64,000 bases of DNA from Bacteroidales bacterium UBA2712 (GCA_002354055.1 DEKW01000020.1:1-64000), one strand, 5' to 3'. Numbered from the stretch's first letter, positions 1-9,331 are shown. Numbers and translations: made by a program. The notes: generated by a model not told the origin, from the letters alone.

Positions 1-117
1 CGTGAGAAAATGGAGTATAACGACGTACCGAAGCCGCTGCAGGGCCTGGGCATCACATTCATCACCGTCGGCCTCATGGCCATGGCGTTCATGTGCTTCA
101 GCGGCATCGAATTCTAA
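1..117 (+). CDS. nqrE: Na+-translocating NADH:quinone reductase subunit E, C-terminal end (partial)
   Basis: Only the last 38 codons are in the window; the gene starts upstream. The tail reads KPLQGLGITFITVGLMAMAF and ends FSGIEF, the last hydrophobic helix typical of NqrE, an integral membrane subunit of the Nqr sodium pump. The stop TAA is followed at once by an in-frame TAG. The next gene is nqrF, as expected for the end of an nqrABCDEF operon. The 15-base gap holds AGGAGG (119-124), eight bases before the nqrF start, a Shine-Dalgarno-like site that is uncommon in Bacteroidota. Confidence 0.9.
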   Translation, partial: REKMEYNDVPKPLQGLGITFITVGLMAMAFMCFSGIEF

Positions 118-132
118 TAGGAGGAACGCAAT

Positions 133-1416
133 ATGAATATAACAGCTATTATTTATGCAGTTGCAGTATTCTTAGTAGTAATACTCCTGTTAGTGGCTAT
201 CCTGCTCATCGCCAAGCGCTACCTCGTTTCCTCCGGTAACGTCAAGGTCACCATCAACGGCGACAAGGTCTATGACGTGGCAGCAGGTGGCTCGCTCCTC
301 AACCAACTCGGCGAAGCCGGCGTTCACCTACCCTCTGCCTGCGGCGGTAAGGGCTCGTGCGGACAGTGTAAGTGCCAAGTCCTCTCCGGAGGCGGCGAGA
401 TACTGCCTACCGAGACCGTGCATTTCTCCCGCAAACAGCAGAAAGAAGGCTGGCGTCTGGGTTGCCAAGTCAAAGTCAAAGAAGACATCACCATGAAGGT
501 CGATGAAGCCGTTCTCGGCGTCAAAGAATGGGAGTGCGAAGTCATCTCCAACAAGAACGTCGCTACCTTCATCAAAGAGTTCAAAGTGCAGCTGCCTCCG
601 GGCGAGCACATGCACTTCGAACCGGGTTCGTACGCACAGATCATCATCCCTGAGTACGACATCGACTACGACCGCGACATGGATAAATCGCTCATCGGTG
701 ACCTCTATCTGCCGGCTTGGCAGAAGTTCGGGCTCTTCAAACTCAAACAGAAGAACACCCAGGCTACCGTCCGTGCTTATTCGATGGCTAACTACCCCGA
801 CGAGGGCGACATCATCACCCTTACCGTCCGTATCGCTACGCCGCCTTTCAAACCGAAAGAGCAGTGCCCCAACGGACCGGAGTTCATGGACGTACCCTGC
901 GGTATCGCTTCCACGTATATCTTCTCGCTCAAACCGGGCGATAAGGTGCGCATGAGCGGTCCTTACGGCGAGTTCAGACCTGTCTATGACAGTAAGAAGG
1001 AGATGATATGGGTTGGTGGTGGAGCCGGTATGGCGCCGCTGCGTGCGCAGATCATGCACATGTTGAAGACCCGCAACTGCCGTGACCGTGAGATGCACTA
1101 TTTCTACGGCGCACGTGCTATCGACGAAGTCTTCTTCCTCGACGATTTCCTCGCTTTGGAGAAGGAGTTCCCGAACTTCCATTTCCATCTTGCGCTGGAC
1201 CGTCCGGACCCGAAGGCAGACCAACTCGGTATCAAGTACACCCCGGGCTTCATCGCTCCGGTCATGGGCGACACCTACCTCAAGCAGCATGACGCTCCCG
1301 AGGACATCGAGTACTACTTGTGTGGACCACCGATGATGGCAAAAACCGTCCTCGACCTGCTCCACTCGCTGGGCGTCGATGACGCAGACATCCGCTTCGA
1401 TAACTTCGGCGGATGA
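133..1416 (+). CDS. nqrF: Na+-translocating NADH:quinone reductase subunit F
   Basis: This is the NADH-oxidising entry subunit of the Nqr pump, 427 residues, the usual length. Residues about 3-28 form one membrane anchor. A 2Fe-2S ferredoxin domain follows, with cluster cysteines C70, C76, C79 and C111 (motif ACGGKGSCGQC). A ferredoxin-reductase-type FAD domain carries RAYS at 214-217. The NADH-binding lobe carries VGGGAGMAPLR near 294-304 and YYLCGPPMM near the C-terminus. Electrons pass from NADH to FAD to 2Fe-2S and then to the membrane subunits, driving Na+ export. It directly follows nqrE and is the last gene of the operon, with a strong terminator hairpin 10 bases after its stop. Confidence 0.97.
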   Translation: MNITAIIYAVAVFLVVILLLVAILLIAKRYLVSSGNVKVTINGDKVYDVAAGGSLLNQLGEAGVHLPSACGGKGSCGQCKCQVLSGGGEILPTETVHFSRKQQKEGWRLGCQVKVKEDITMKVDEAVLGVKEWECEVISNKNVATFIKEFKVQLPPGEHMHFEPGSYAQIIIPEYDIDYDRDMDKSLIGDLYLPAWQKFGLFKLKQKNTQATVRAYSMANYPDEGDIITLTVRIATPPFKPKEQCPNGPEFMDVPCGIASTYIFSLKPGDKVRMSGPYGEFRPVYDSKKEMIWVGGGAGMAPLRAQIMHMLKTRNCRDREMHYFYGARAIDEVFFLDDFLALEKEFPNFHFHLALDRPDPKADQLGIKYTPGFIAPVMGDTYLKQHDAPEDIEYYLCGPPMMAKTVLDLLHSLGVDDADIRFDNFGG

Positions 1417-1426
1417 CAATAGTTTC

Positions 1427-1460
1427 TAAGGAACGCACGTACGCGCGTGCGTTCCTTAAA
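1427..1460 (+). terminator. Rho-independent terminator of the nqr operon
   Basis: A perfect 13-base-pair stem (1427-1439 with 1446-1458, left arm TAAGGAACGCACG) closes a six-base loop just after the nqrF stop. The 3' arm ends in CCTTAAAA, so there is no long U run, but the stem is strong. It lies inside the longest possible reading frame of the next gene (ATG at 1413), which argues that the downstream gene really starts at 1473. Confidence 0.75.
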
Positions 1461-1472
1461 AACGTATATGTC

Positions 1473-2105
1473 ATGACGAAAGAAGAAAGAGCTAACACTC
1501 TCACGCACGTCATCCCCCTGGCAGCAAGCATCGCTTTTGCCGGTCCGTTGATAGCGCGCGCATGTACCTCATGGAGTGCCCACAACGGCGGATTTCAGGT
1601 CCTGGGTACCGTGCTGTTCCTTATCGGAATGGTGATGATGTTCGGTGCTTCTACGGCGTACCACGCGGTCTCGGAACCGGTTTGCAAAGCGCGCTTGCGC
1701 GTCTGGGACCACATTGCTATCTACGTCATGATAGCGGGGTCGTACTCGCCTATTTGCCTCACCGCCGTCGGCGGATGGATCGGTTGGAGCGTGTTTATCT
1801 TTCTCTGGACCTGCGTCATCGCCGGCATCGTCGGTAAAGTGATTGCGCTGGGTAAGCACCCGAACCTCTCGTTGGCACTGTACCTGGCGATGGGCTGGAC
1901 AGCCCTCGTGATCATCGTACCGATGTGGCGCAGCATGGCGCACGAAGCGTTCTGGTGGGTCATCGCGGAAGGGGTGTTCTACACTATCGGCGCGTATTTC
2001 TTCAAGCATGACGAGGAACACGCGTATTTTCATGCCATCTGGCATGTGTTCATCACCCTTGGCGCCCTTTCCCACAGCATCGCCACGTGGATCATTTTGG
2101 CATAA
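1473..2105 (+). CDS. TrhA / hemolysin III family membrane protein (PAQR superfamily)
   Basis: A polytopic inner-membrane protein of about 210 residues with seven hydrophobic segments. Family landmarks are MTKEERANTLTHVI at the start, STAYHAVS after the second helix, DHIAIYVMIAGSYSP in the middle and HAIWHVFITLGALSHSIA at the end. The conserved histidines and serine are those proposed to bind metal in the hemolysin III/adiponectin-receptor superfamily. The bacterial role is membrane homeostasis; actual hemolysis is doubtful. An in-frame ATG exists at 1413 overlapping the nqrF stop, but the stretch 1413-1472 is mostly the nqr terminator hairpin, so the ATG at 1473 is preferred. The gap to valS is 18 bases, so the two may be co-transcribed. 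Confidence 0.88.
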   Translation: MTKEERANTLTHVIPLAASIAFAGPLIARACTSWSAHNGGFQVLGTVLFLIGMVMMFGASTAYHAVSEPVCKARLRVWDHIAIYVMIAGSYSPICLTAVGGWIGWSVFIFLWTCVIAGIVGKVIALGKHPNLSLALYLAMGWTALVIIVPMWRSMAHEAFWWVIAEGVFYTIGAYFFKHDEEHAYFHAIWHVFITLGALSHSIATWIILA

Positions 2106-2123
2106 TAAACAACAAAAACAGAT

Positions 2124-4754
2124 ATGGAAACAAAGTACAATCCTACAGACATTGAAGCTCGCTGGTACCAATACTGGCTGGACAACAAGCTGTTTCACTC
2201 CGAGCCGGACGGCCGCGAACCTTATACCATCGTCATCCCGCCGCCCAACGTAACGGGTGTGCTGCACATGGGACACGTGCTCAACGAGACGATCCAGGAC
2301 ATCCTCGTTCGTCGTGCGCGTCTCGAGGGTAAGAACGCGTGCTGGGTGCCGGGAACTGACCATGCCTCTATCGCTACCGAAGCCAAGGTCATCAAACGCC
2401 TCAAGGAGCAAGGTATCAACAAGTCCGACCTGACCCGCGAGCAGTTCCTCAAACATGCATGGGACTGGACGGACGAGCACGGAGGCATCATCCTCAAGCA
2501 GCTCCGCAAACTCGGCTGTTCCTGCGACTGGGACCGTACGTCCTTCACCATGGACGAGACCCGCTCCAAAGCCGTTATTCACGTCTTCTGCGACCTCTAT
2601 AAGAAAGGCCTCATCTACCGCGGTCTGCGTATGGTCAACTGGGACCCGGAGCGTCAGACAGCCCTCTCCGACGAGGAGGTGATCTACCACGACGAGCATA
2701 ATAAGTTCTACTACCTGCGCTACGAAGTAGCGGAGGAGCCCGGCAAATACGCCATCGTCGCTACCACACGTCCGGAGACCATCTTCGGCGACATAGCGGT
2801 CTGCATCAACCCCAAAGAGGAGAAGAACCAGTGGCTCAAAGGCAAGCACGTCATCGTGCCGGGCGTCGGTCGTGTGATCCCGATCATCGAAGACCGCTAC
2901 GTGGAGATCGGTTTCGGTACCGGTTGCCTCAAAGTGACGCCGGCGCACGACGTCAACGACTACATGCTGGGTCAGAAATATAACCTCAAAACCATCGACA
3001 TCTTCACGCCGGACGCCCATCTGAATATGGACACCGTCGAGCCGGAACTCCAAGCTAACGTCCGCAAGTACCACGGCATGGACCGTTTCGATTGCCGCAA
3101 AGCCATCATCGAAGATCTCAAGGCGCTCAACCTCGTGGAGAAGATCGAGGACTACGACAACAAGGTCGGTTACTCCGAGCGTACGAACGTGCCTATCGAG
3201 CCGCGGTTGAGCCTCCAGTGGTTCGTGAAGATGCAGCATTTTGCAGACATTGCACTCCCGCCGGTAATGAACGACGACATCGTCTTCTATCCCGCGAAAT
3301 ACAAAAACACCTACCGCAACTGGCTTGAGAACATCAAAGACTGGTGTATCAGCCGCCAACTCTGGTGGGGACACCGCATCCCGGCATACTACGACGCAGA
3401 CCTGCTCGCGCAGACAGGCCTCGAGAACTACCCGGACGACAAGATCATCGTTTCCGAGACGAAGCCCGAAGGCAACTACGTACAGGACGAAGGCGCACTG
3501 GATACATGGTTCAGCTCTTGGCTCTGGCCGATTAGCCTCTTCGACGGCATCGATCAGCCGAACAACAAAGAGATCAACTATTACTACCCCACCGCAGACC
3601 TCGTAACGGGTCCGGATATCATCTTCTTCTGGGTAGCACGAATGATCATGGCGGGCTATGAGTACGTCGGTAAGATGCCGTTCAAGCACGTCTATTTCAC
3701 AGGTATCGTCCGCGACAAACTCGGTCGTAAGATGTCCAAATCGCTCGGTAACAGCCCCGACCCGTTAGACCTCATCGCGCGTTTCGGCGCCGACGGTGTA
3801 CGTATGGGTATCCTGCTCTCTGCACCTGCAGGCAACGACATCCTCTACGATGATTCGCTCTGCGAGCAGGGACGTAACTTCTGCAACAAGATCTGGAACT
3901 GTTTCCGTATGGTCAAAGGTCTGGAGATCGCCGACATCCCGCAGCCTGAGACGTCCAAATATGCGATTGAGTGGTTCGATGCCAAGCTGGACGAGACCGC
4001 CGCAGAGATAGCAGACCTCTTCTCCAAATACCGTCTCTCCGAGGCACTCATGGAGATCTACAAACTCTACTGCGATGAGTTCAGCGGTTGGTATCTGGAG
4101 ATGATCAAACCTGCTTACCAGCAGCCCATCGACCGCGCTACGTACGAAGCAACCCTCGCTTTCTTCGACCGCTTGCTCGTACTCCTCCACCCCTTCATGC
4201 CGTTCATCACCGAGGAACTCTGGCAGAACCTCTACGAACGCAAGGCCGGTGAGACGATTATGTTCGCCTCCCTGAACGGACAAAAAACGGACTCAAGTAA
4301 GACTCAAAACGGACTAATCCTAGACCATACAGCATACCTCAAGCAGGTCATTACGGAGATCCGTGCCGTGCGTGCGTCAAAGAACATCCCCCAAAAAGAG
4401 CGTCTGACGCTCATCTCTCCGGTTGAACTCAATCCGCTCGTGGACAAACTCGCGAATGTCGAAATCGCCATACATGGCGATTCAAGCTCCAACTGCGCGA
4501 AATTCATCGTCGGCACGGACGAATTCGCCATCCCGATGGATCAGTTCATCAACGTCGAGGAAGAGCTCAAGAAACTCGAAGCAGACTTGGCTCACCAGCA
4601 GGGCTTCCTCCGCGGCGTCATGGCCAAACTCTCCAACGAGCGCTTCGTACAGAACGCCAAACCGGAGATCGTAGCACTCGAGCAGAAGAAGAAAGCCGAT
4701 GCCGAGGCACGTATCGCTTCCCTCGAAGAGGCTATCAAAGCATTGAAGAAATAA
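2124..4754 (+). CDS. valS: Valyl-tRNA synthetase
   Basis: A cytoplasmic class I aminoacyl-tRNA synthetase of 876 residues that charges tRNA-Val and edits misactivated threonine. The HIGH signature appears as HMGH at residues 48-51 within PPPNVTGVLHMGH. KMSKS is at about 536-540 (GRKMSKSLGNSPDPLDLI). The editing domain (TTRPETIFGDIAV and GTGCLKVTPAHD) lies between them. The last 65 or so residues form the coiled coil typical of ValRS (EELKKLEADLAHQQ onward). One oddity is a short low-complexity patch, NGQKTDSSKTQNG (4278-4316), where aaacggact occurs twice; it sits in a loop and keeps the frame. The next gene begins 3 bases after the stop. Confidence 0.97.
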   Translation: METKYNPTDIEARWYQYWLDNKLFHSEPDGREPYTIVIPPPNVTGVLHMGHVLNETIQDILVRRARLEGKNACWVPGTDHASIATEAKVIKRLKEQGINKSDLTREQFLKHAWDWTDEHGGIILKQLRKLGCSCDWDRTSFTMDETRSKAVIHVFCDLYKKGLIYRGLRMVNWDPERQTALSDEEVIYHDEHNKFYYLRYEVAEEPGKYAIVATTRPETIFGDIAVCINPKEEKNQWLKGKHVIVPGVGRVIPIIEDRYVEIGFGTGCLKVTPAHDVNDYMLGQKYNLKTIDIFTPDAHLNMDTVEPELQANVRKYHGMDRFDCRKAIIEDLKALNLVEKIEDYDNKVGYSERTNVPIEPRLSLQWFVKMQHFADIALPPVMNDDIVFYPAKYKNTYRNWLENIKDWCISRQLWWGHRIPAYYDADLLAQTGLENYPDDKIIVSETKPEGNYVQDEGALDTWFSSWLWPISLFDGIDQPNNKEINYYYPTADLVTGPDIIFFWVARMIMAGYEYVGKMPFKHVYFTGIVRDKLGRKMSKSLGNSPDPLDLIARFGADGVRMGILLSAPAGNDILYDDSLCEQGRNFCNKIWNCFRMVKGLEIADIPQPETSKYAIEWFDAKLDETAAEIADLFSKYRLSEALMEIYKLYCDEFSGWYLEMIKPAYQQPIDRATYEATLAFFDRLLVLLHPFMPFITEELWQNLYERKAGETIMFASLNGQKTDSSKTQNGLILDHTAYLKQVITEIRAVRASKNIPQKERLTLISPVELNPLVDKLANVEIAIHGDSSSNCAKFIVGTDEFAIPMDQFINVEEELKKLEADLAHQQGFLRGVMAKLSNERFVQNAKPEIVALEQKKKADAEARIASLEEAIKALKK

Positions 4755-4757
4755 ACT

Positions 4758-5987
4758 ATGTTCGGATTCATTCTATCGTTGGTTCTAACGGTGCACTCGG
4801 GCGAGAGCCTCAATGCCGCTATAGACAGTGCGCGGAGTGTCTATACCGCTCGTGGGGAACGCACGACGATCCTCATCGAACCCGGTACGTACCGCGAGGA
4901 ACTGACGATAGATGTACCCGGAATACGGCTTATCAATGCCGCGAAGAAACCCTCCATTGCCCTGCATAACGGTGGTGTGGAGGCCGATAAGAACGCCGTG
5001 CGGTTGACTTGGTACTACGGTCACGGCTACCAATACCGCTCCATGGGCGACCGCGTCAATTACGGCGGTAGCCGCGAGCGACGATGGAACGCTTCGACAC
5101 TCGTCACCGCGCCGGATTTCTATGCGGAGAACATCATCTTCGAGAACTCTTTCAATCTCTATGTCTGCGACCTCGAAGCCGCAGACAGCCTGGTGGATAT
5201 CTCGCAATCCGACATGCCTTGGACCGCCAAAGAGCGGCCGAAGAAAATCATGCCCGTACGGCCGAAAGAAGTGGGTTCGACGGAAGTGCAACTCAAACGC
5301 TACCGCGAGCGCGCCGCAGCCATCTCCTTTACTGAGACCGCTACCAATGCACACCTCAAGAACTGCCGTGCGTGCGGCCGTCAGGACGTGCTCTACGGCG
5401 ATCAGGGAGCCTCTATTTATTGGGAAGGCGGTGTCCTTGCCGGCGGAGTGGATTTCATCTTCGGTGCCATGACCATGGCGGTCGATCATGCTACGATTGT
5501 CGCCAACATCAACGGCGAGAAGAACGATAAATGTTACATCGCAGCCGGCCGCTCGGGAGAAATGGTAAATGGTACATGTCCAAATGGTAAATGTCGTGGT
5601 CTGCTCTTTTACAAATGCCACATCCGTTTGGCTACCGAGGATGAGTTAGTGAATCGGTCTGTCAGTCCGAAGGACGGTCTGTCAGGCGCAGCCGGTCTGT
5701 ATTCTGAGGTCAACCTGGCAGCGGTCTATCTCGCCCGCCCTTGGCGCTGGTGGGGCGAGACAGTCTGGGCTTATACGACATGGGAGAAAGGCATCCTTAA
5801 TCCCGAAGGATGGTCCACTGGTCTTGTAAAGAACAAAGAAGGCTTCAATCCCGAGAATGCCTGCCCCAACAGCTACGAGTACCGCTCCCAGGATCACTCC
5901 GTAGGCAGACCAAAATGGGTCTCCGTTCTCCGGAAACCCATTTTACCCGATGGCACCAAACTTAAGCCCAAAGAGTGGCTTAAGTAA
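4758..5987 (+). CDS. Pectinesterase-like (CE8 family) beta-helix protein
   Basis: 409 residues with the right-handed beta-helix signature motifs of pectin methylesterases, which remove methyl esters from homogalacturonan. The catalytic Gln-Asp pair is in GRQDVLY (Q209, D210). The second Asp is in GGVDFIFG (D232). The Arg/Trp substrate motif is in LARPWRWWGETV (R327, W329). The position that normally carries the first oxyanion-hole Gln (QAVA) seems to be RAAA here, so activity is uncertain. A short hydrophobic N-terminus (FGFILSLVLTV) may be a signal peptide, so it is probably periplasmic or exported. It starts 3 bases after valS, an odd partner. Two low-complexity stretches (5560-5597 and 5656-5702) look like small in-frame insertions; the first uses the aaatggtaaatg word also found in mazG. 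Confidence 0.85.
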   Translation: MFGFILSLVLTVHSGESLNAAIDSARSVYTARGERTTILIEPGTYREELTIDVPGIRLINAAKKPSIALHNGGVEADKNAVRLTWYYGHGYQYRSMGDRVNYGGSRERRWNASTLVTAPDFYAENIIFENSFNLYVCDLEAADSLVDISQSDMPWTAKERPKKIMPVRPKEVGSTEVQLKRYRERAAAISFTETATNAHLKNCRACGRQDVLYGDQGASIYWEGGVLAGGVDFIFGAMTMAVDHATIVANINGEKNDKCYIAAGRSGEMVNGTCPNGKCRGLLFYKCHIRLATEDELVNRSVSPKDGLSGAAGLYSEVNLAAVYLARPWRWWGETVWAYTTWEKGILNPEGWSTGLVKNKEGFNPENACPNSYEYRSQDHSVGRPKWVSVLRKPILPDGTKLKPKEWLK

Positions 5988-6034
5988 TCCATAATTGCTG
6001 ATTATTAAGATTTTGGCATTATACCAGCCTCAGC

Positions 6035-7213
6035 CTAATAGACAAAACCAAACATCCATAACGGAACTATGTTGCCGATGGCGCGCTCCACATCATCCTT
6101 CACAATAAAACCTTTCCCTTGCGGAACAGAGGCGATTTGCGCTTGCCCCTTTTTCCGACCGCCGACCTCAAAGACATATTCTTCCACCTCAAAATCAGCT
6201 ACTTTGGAAGAAGAGATAAAATATCTCTCTTGCAGCCACGCAAAGAAAATCGTTTCGCGAATATTACCTATATCTGCGTTATTGGGCGAGAGTGCATAAG
6301 CAAAATTAGGATTTTGCAGGTATATTTTCTCCACTTTTTCCAATATCTTCATACCAGCCGCCTTCTCGCGTAGCGTAGAAATCAGTCCAGCCTTCTCCAG
6401 ATACAACATATATTGAGGTAAGGTATTGCGGCGAATATCTAAATCTGCCGATAACTTAGAATAATTGGGTTTGAATGGCACACTTTGCGAGAGCACATAC
6501 ATCAGTTTGCGCAATTTTTGCACCGAAGCAATCTCCATTTCTGCAAAAACAGGAATATCCACTTCGATCGTTTGTTTGATTATTCCTTGTATTCTGAGGT
6601 TATAATGATCTTCTTGAAAGAACGGAAAATAGCCTTCATGCAAATACTGCGAGAATAACTGCAAAGGGCGCAAATCTTTGTAAGGGAATTGCACTTTGCC
6701 TGCCAAAATGTCCTCCAAACTATAAGCCGAAAGATTCAGACCTTGCGAGATGTTGACGTACTCGCGGAACGAAAGTCCTGGCAGTTTGTACTCGATCTTT
6801 CTACGTGATAAATCCGCTCCGCCTTTCTCCAAATCCAAGATAGAAGAGCCGGTATAAACCACGTGCAATTCCGGGAACTTATCATAGATATTTTTGATTT
6901 CCTGTGACCACCCTTTGTATTTGTGGATTTCGTCAATGTAGAGATATTTGCCGCCTTGTTGGTAGAATTGTTGCGCCAAACCGGCTAAGGTGTTTCGCGA
7001 AAAATACAAATCGTCAGCGGTCACATACAATGAGGATGTGATGGCATCGGTCAGTTTGATGTGCTGTAGAAGCAAGGTAGTTTTTCCCACTCCTCGCGTA
7101 CCTAAAATGGCAATCAAGCGGCTATTCCAGTCGATCTCATCATGCAGATAGCGAACGAAGCGCGTATCTACTCTGTCAATTAAGTCTCTGAATGACAATA
7201 CCAGTTCTTCCAT
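6035..7213 (-). CDS. AAA+ ATPase with C-terminal DUF4143-type domain
   Basis: 392 residues. An AAA+ domain carries Walker A GTRGVGKTT (38-46), Walker B YLYIDEIH (90-97) and a sensor-like VVYTGSS (118-124). The C-terminal half has the layout of the DUF4143 domain: a winged-helix-like part (LDIRRNTLPQYMLYLEKAGL) and then a nuclease-like fold (EVEEYVFEVGG..KGQAQI). Such proteins are common in Bacteroidales, often in many copies and near mobile DNA; their cellular role is not settled. It stands alone on the minus strand with its own promoter and is convergent with the pectinesterase gene. Base composition is clearly more AT-rich than in the flanking genes, which fits horizontal acquisition. Confidence 0.88.
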   Translation of the reverse strand: MEELVLSFRDLIDRVDTRFVRYLHDEIDWNSRLIAILGTRGVGKTTLLLQHIKLTDAITSSLYVTADDLYFSRNTLAGLAQQFYQQGGKYLYIDEIHKYKGWSQEIKNIYDKFPELHVVYTGSSILDLEKGGADLSRRKIEYKLPGLSFREYVNISQGLNLSAYSLEDILAGKVQFPYKDLRPLQLFSQYLHEGYFPFFQEDHYNLRIQGIIKQTIEVDIPVFAEMEIASVQKLRKLMYVLSQSVPFKPNYSKLSADLDIRRNTLPQYMLYLEKAGLISTLREKAAGMKILEKVEKIYLQNPNFAYALSPNNADIGNIRETIFFAWLQERYFISSSKVADFEVEEYVFEVGGRKKGQAQIASVPQGKGFIVKDDVERAIGNIVPLWMFGFVY

Positions 7214-7238
7214 AGTGTTGCACTTTTAAAAATCGCTG

Positions 7239-7269
7239 CAAAGGTACAACTTTTTTCTGAATTGCGCAA
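7239..7269 (-). promoter_or_regulatory. Bacteroidota-type promoter of the AAA+ ATPase gene
   Basis: Read on the minus strand, TACCTTTG (7246-7239) matches the -7 box TAnnTTTG, with TTG (7269-7267) exactly 20 bases upstream. The start codon is 26 bases downstream of the -7 box. The 7247-7510 gap shows only AT-rich DNA with small direct repeats (gaacgatgtt twice near 7409-7432) and no gene. Confidence 0.75.
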
Positions 7270-7510
7270 TAGAGTGAGCAATTTTTGTGCATTTTTATGC
7301 GTTTGAATGTGCATTTTTGATACATTTAGCACGATATTGGCACGTTCACGATGCAAATTACTTTCTCCCTACCTTCAGCGCAACGTCAGCGCAAGGTCTG
7401 CTATTTGGAACGATGTTAGAACGATGTTGAAAGGTATATGATTATTAAGAATTAGGTATTGAACACATATCAATATAATAGCTGTCAATCAGCCACTCTC
7501 ACGATATTCC

Positions 7511-9331
7511 TTACAGCCTTTCTATATCTGCAAAAAAATTGCTTCTAATAAGCTTATCGGAAAGTTCATAGGCTTCCTGCTCTGTTATTGAACGGTTATG
7601 CCGCGCAATGGAATCCATAAGGTTGACACCAAAGCCCTTCCAATAATAATCCTCGCAGCCGATTAGATGCATTATTGTCGGATAAATATCCATTTGATAA
7701 CAAGTGTCTCTAACCTGAATGTTTTCAGAGATATTTGGAGAATATATGAGGAGAGGCGTAAAAGTCTTTGTCGTTTGCATATTAATATTATTCTTTCTCG
7801 CAAATGTATCAAACTCTTCATTTATAGAGCGAAATATTGTATGGTCTCCAGAAATGACAATCGTAGTATTATTCTTAAGTTTCTCATTTGTAAAAACAGC
7901 GTTAAAGACTTCGCCTATACATGAGTCTGTATAATGAAGACAATTGAGATAAGCAGCCATTATTAATGGCATTCCTTCAACATGGTATATAGGATGCTTT
8001 GATCCGCGCGTAAACGGCACGTGCGAGGAAACAGTAATACCAAATACGCAGAATGGATTTGCGATTGTATCGGCATAATTAATCATTTGTTGCATTAACT
8101 CTAAATCTTCCCAATGTTCCTCTTTCTTTGGTTCGATTAGTTCCTTGAATTGATACCCGAATGTGACTTTAGATTGCCCCCACATACCTGGAGCAGGATT
8201 TACTATCGCAGCATTATGATAGCACTCAGCATAGCCAGCAAATTTATTGTCAGCATACAATCTGCAAACGGCTCCATTCGAAATCGGCAATAAGCCGGTT
8301 GCATCAATCATTTGACCATCCGCAGAATTTCCGTGCTTGACTTGGGATTTTAGTTTATCACAATAAAGCACATGTGGATCATTTAATAATGCTGTCATGT
8401 TTGGCATATATTTATTACCGCATATTTCTTCCAAAGGCCAAGACTCCAAACTTTCAAATAGTATAAAAATCAAGTTAGTATTAGGAACAATGGAGTCTAT
8501 TATGTTGGTAAAAAAAGGTTCTATCCTATTGATATCTTGTTCTGTCAATTGAATGATCTCTCCTGCAGGACGCAAAGCACTAAAAATAAATGTTGCTGGA
8601 AAATATGAATAAATTGAATAATCCTTGATATAAAAGTTTGCCCATGCGTTATAATCCGTGCAACTCTCTACCGTTGCGTAATATGCTGCATTTCCAAATG
8701 GATAATATTTTGTAAATCTTTCTCCTGCGAGCATTTGTGAATGAACCATGGCAGTCTCTTCAGTATCATTCGCCCAGATATTCATGACTTTTGCATAGCA
8801 TATATTATCAATAACAGACAATAATATAGAAAAAGCAAAGGTGCAAACAAATTTTCCTATATTACGATTATTAGTCACTCTTCTAAATGGTAAGTAGCAT
8901 ATAGCATACAAGATTGAAAGGACAAGATAAATATAAATATCCCAACCTAAATATGAATATAGAGAACTCCAAAAGCCACTCATATTATCCGCCATTTGCA
9001 TAGTTTCATATGAAAGGAATAAAGAATTGGCTTTGAAATAAAACATATTCGCTATCAACCATATATCTGCAATGAGATTAACAACTATAGTCCACCAATT
9101 CTTTTTAGTAAGGAATACAAATGATCCTAAAAATAGTGCCGGAACAAGTTTTCCACCCCAGAAACGGAAAAACTCAGCAGGAGTATGCCATAAGCTGGAA
9201 ATCAGGACTGAATGGTAGCAATTCCAATGAAAAATGACACCTTTAACGAAGATGGTAAATACAAAGAGGAAGAATACGCACCATTGAGCGTGATTAACTT
9301 TTGATAGAAAAGAGTTGATTTTTTGTAACAT
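7511..9331 (-). CDS. LTA-synthase-like membrane phosphotransferase / sulfatase-fold protein
   Basis: 606 residues. About five hydrophobic helices occupy the first 170 residues. An extracytoplasmic alkaline-phosphatase/sulfatase-fold domain covers about 280-580. Recognisable parts are NLIFILFESLESWP (metal-binding Glu region), KHGNSADGQMIDATGLLP (nucleophile region), TVSSHVPF (His) and VISGDHTIF (Asp-His metal site). Family members transfer phosphoglycerol or phosphoethanolamine to lipids or glycans. Gram-negative Bacteroidales lack lipoteichoic acid, so the substrate here is unknown. The usual nucleophilic Thr is not obvious; NS occupies that place. The gene is AT-rich compared with its surroundings. 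Its start codon directly abuts a 13-base-pair hairpin and follows a strongly structured leader (see 9332-9566). Distantly upstream on the same strand is nadC. Confidence 0.85.
   Translation of the reverse strand: MLQKINSFLSKVNHAQWCVFFLFVFTIFVKGVIFHWNCYHSVLISSLWHTPAEFFRFWGGKLVPALFLGSFVFLTKKNWWTIVVNLIADIWLIANMFYFKANSLFLSYETMQMADNMSGFWSSLYSYLGWDIYIYLVLSILYAICYLPFRRVTNNRNIGKFVCTFAFSILLSVIDNICYAKVMNIWANDTEETAMVHSQMLAGERFTKYYPFGNAAYYATVESCTDYNAWANFYIKDYSIYSYFPATFIFSALRPAGEIIQLTEQDINRIEPFFTNIIDSIVPNTNLIFILFESLESWPLEEICGNKYMPNMTALLNDPHVLYCDKLKSQVKHGNSADGQMIDATGLLPISNGAVCRLYADNKFAGYAECYHNAAIVNPAPGMWGQSKVTFGYQFKELIEPKKEEHWEDLELMQQMINYADTIANPFCVFGITVSSHVPFTRGSKHPIYHVEGMPLIMAAYLNCLHYTDSCIGEVFNAVFTNEKLKNNTTIVISGDHTIFRSINEEFDTFARKNNINMQTTKTFTPLLIYSPNISENIQVRDTCYQMDIYPTIMHLIGCEDYYWKGFGVNLMDSIARHNRSITEQEAYELSDKLIRSNFFADIERL

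Noticed and set aside
1413..1472. Upstream ATG of the TrhA-like gene overlapping the nqrF stop
   Set aside because: The 60 bases are mostly the terminator hairpin of the nqr operon, and the family sequence begins at MTKEER (1473).
1569..3689. A 706-codon open frame antisense to the TrhA-like gene and valS
   Set aside because: The opposite strand carries unambiguous genes with full motifs; the antisense product is Val/Asp/Arg-rich without any motif. It is a side effect of codon bias. The same applies to long antisense frames at 33772-35160, 37381-38835, 29465-30814 and 55349-56587.
5341..5470. Apparent loss of the catalytic Asp in the pectinesterase (GDQGAS)
   Set aside because: Better alignment puts the catalytic pair at GRQDVLY six residues earlier, so Q209 and D210 are present.
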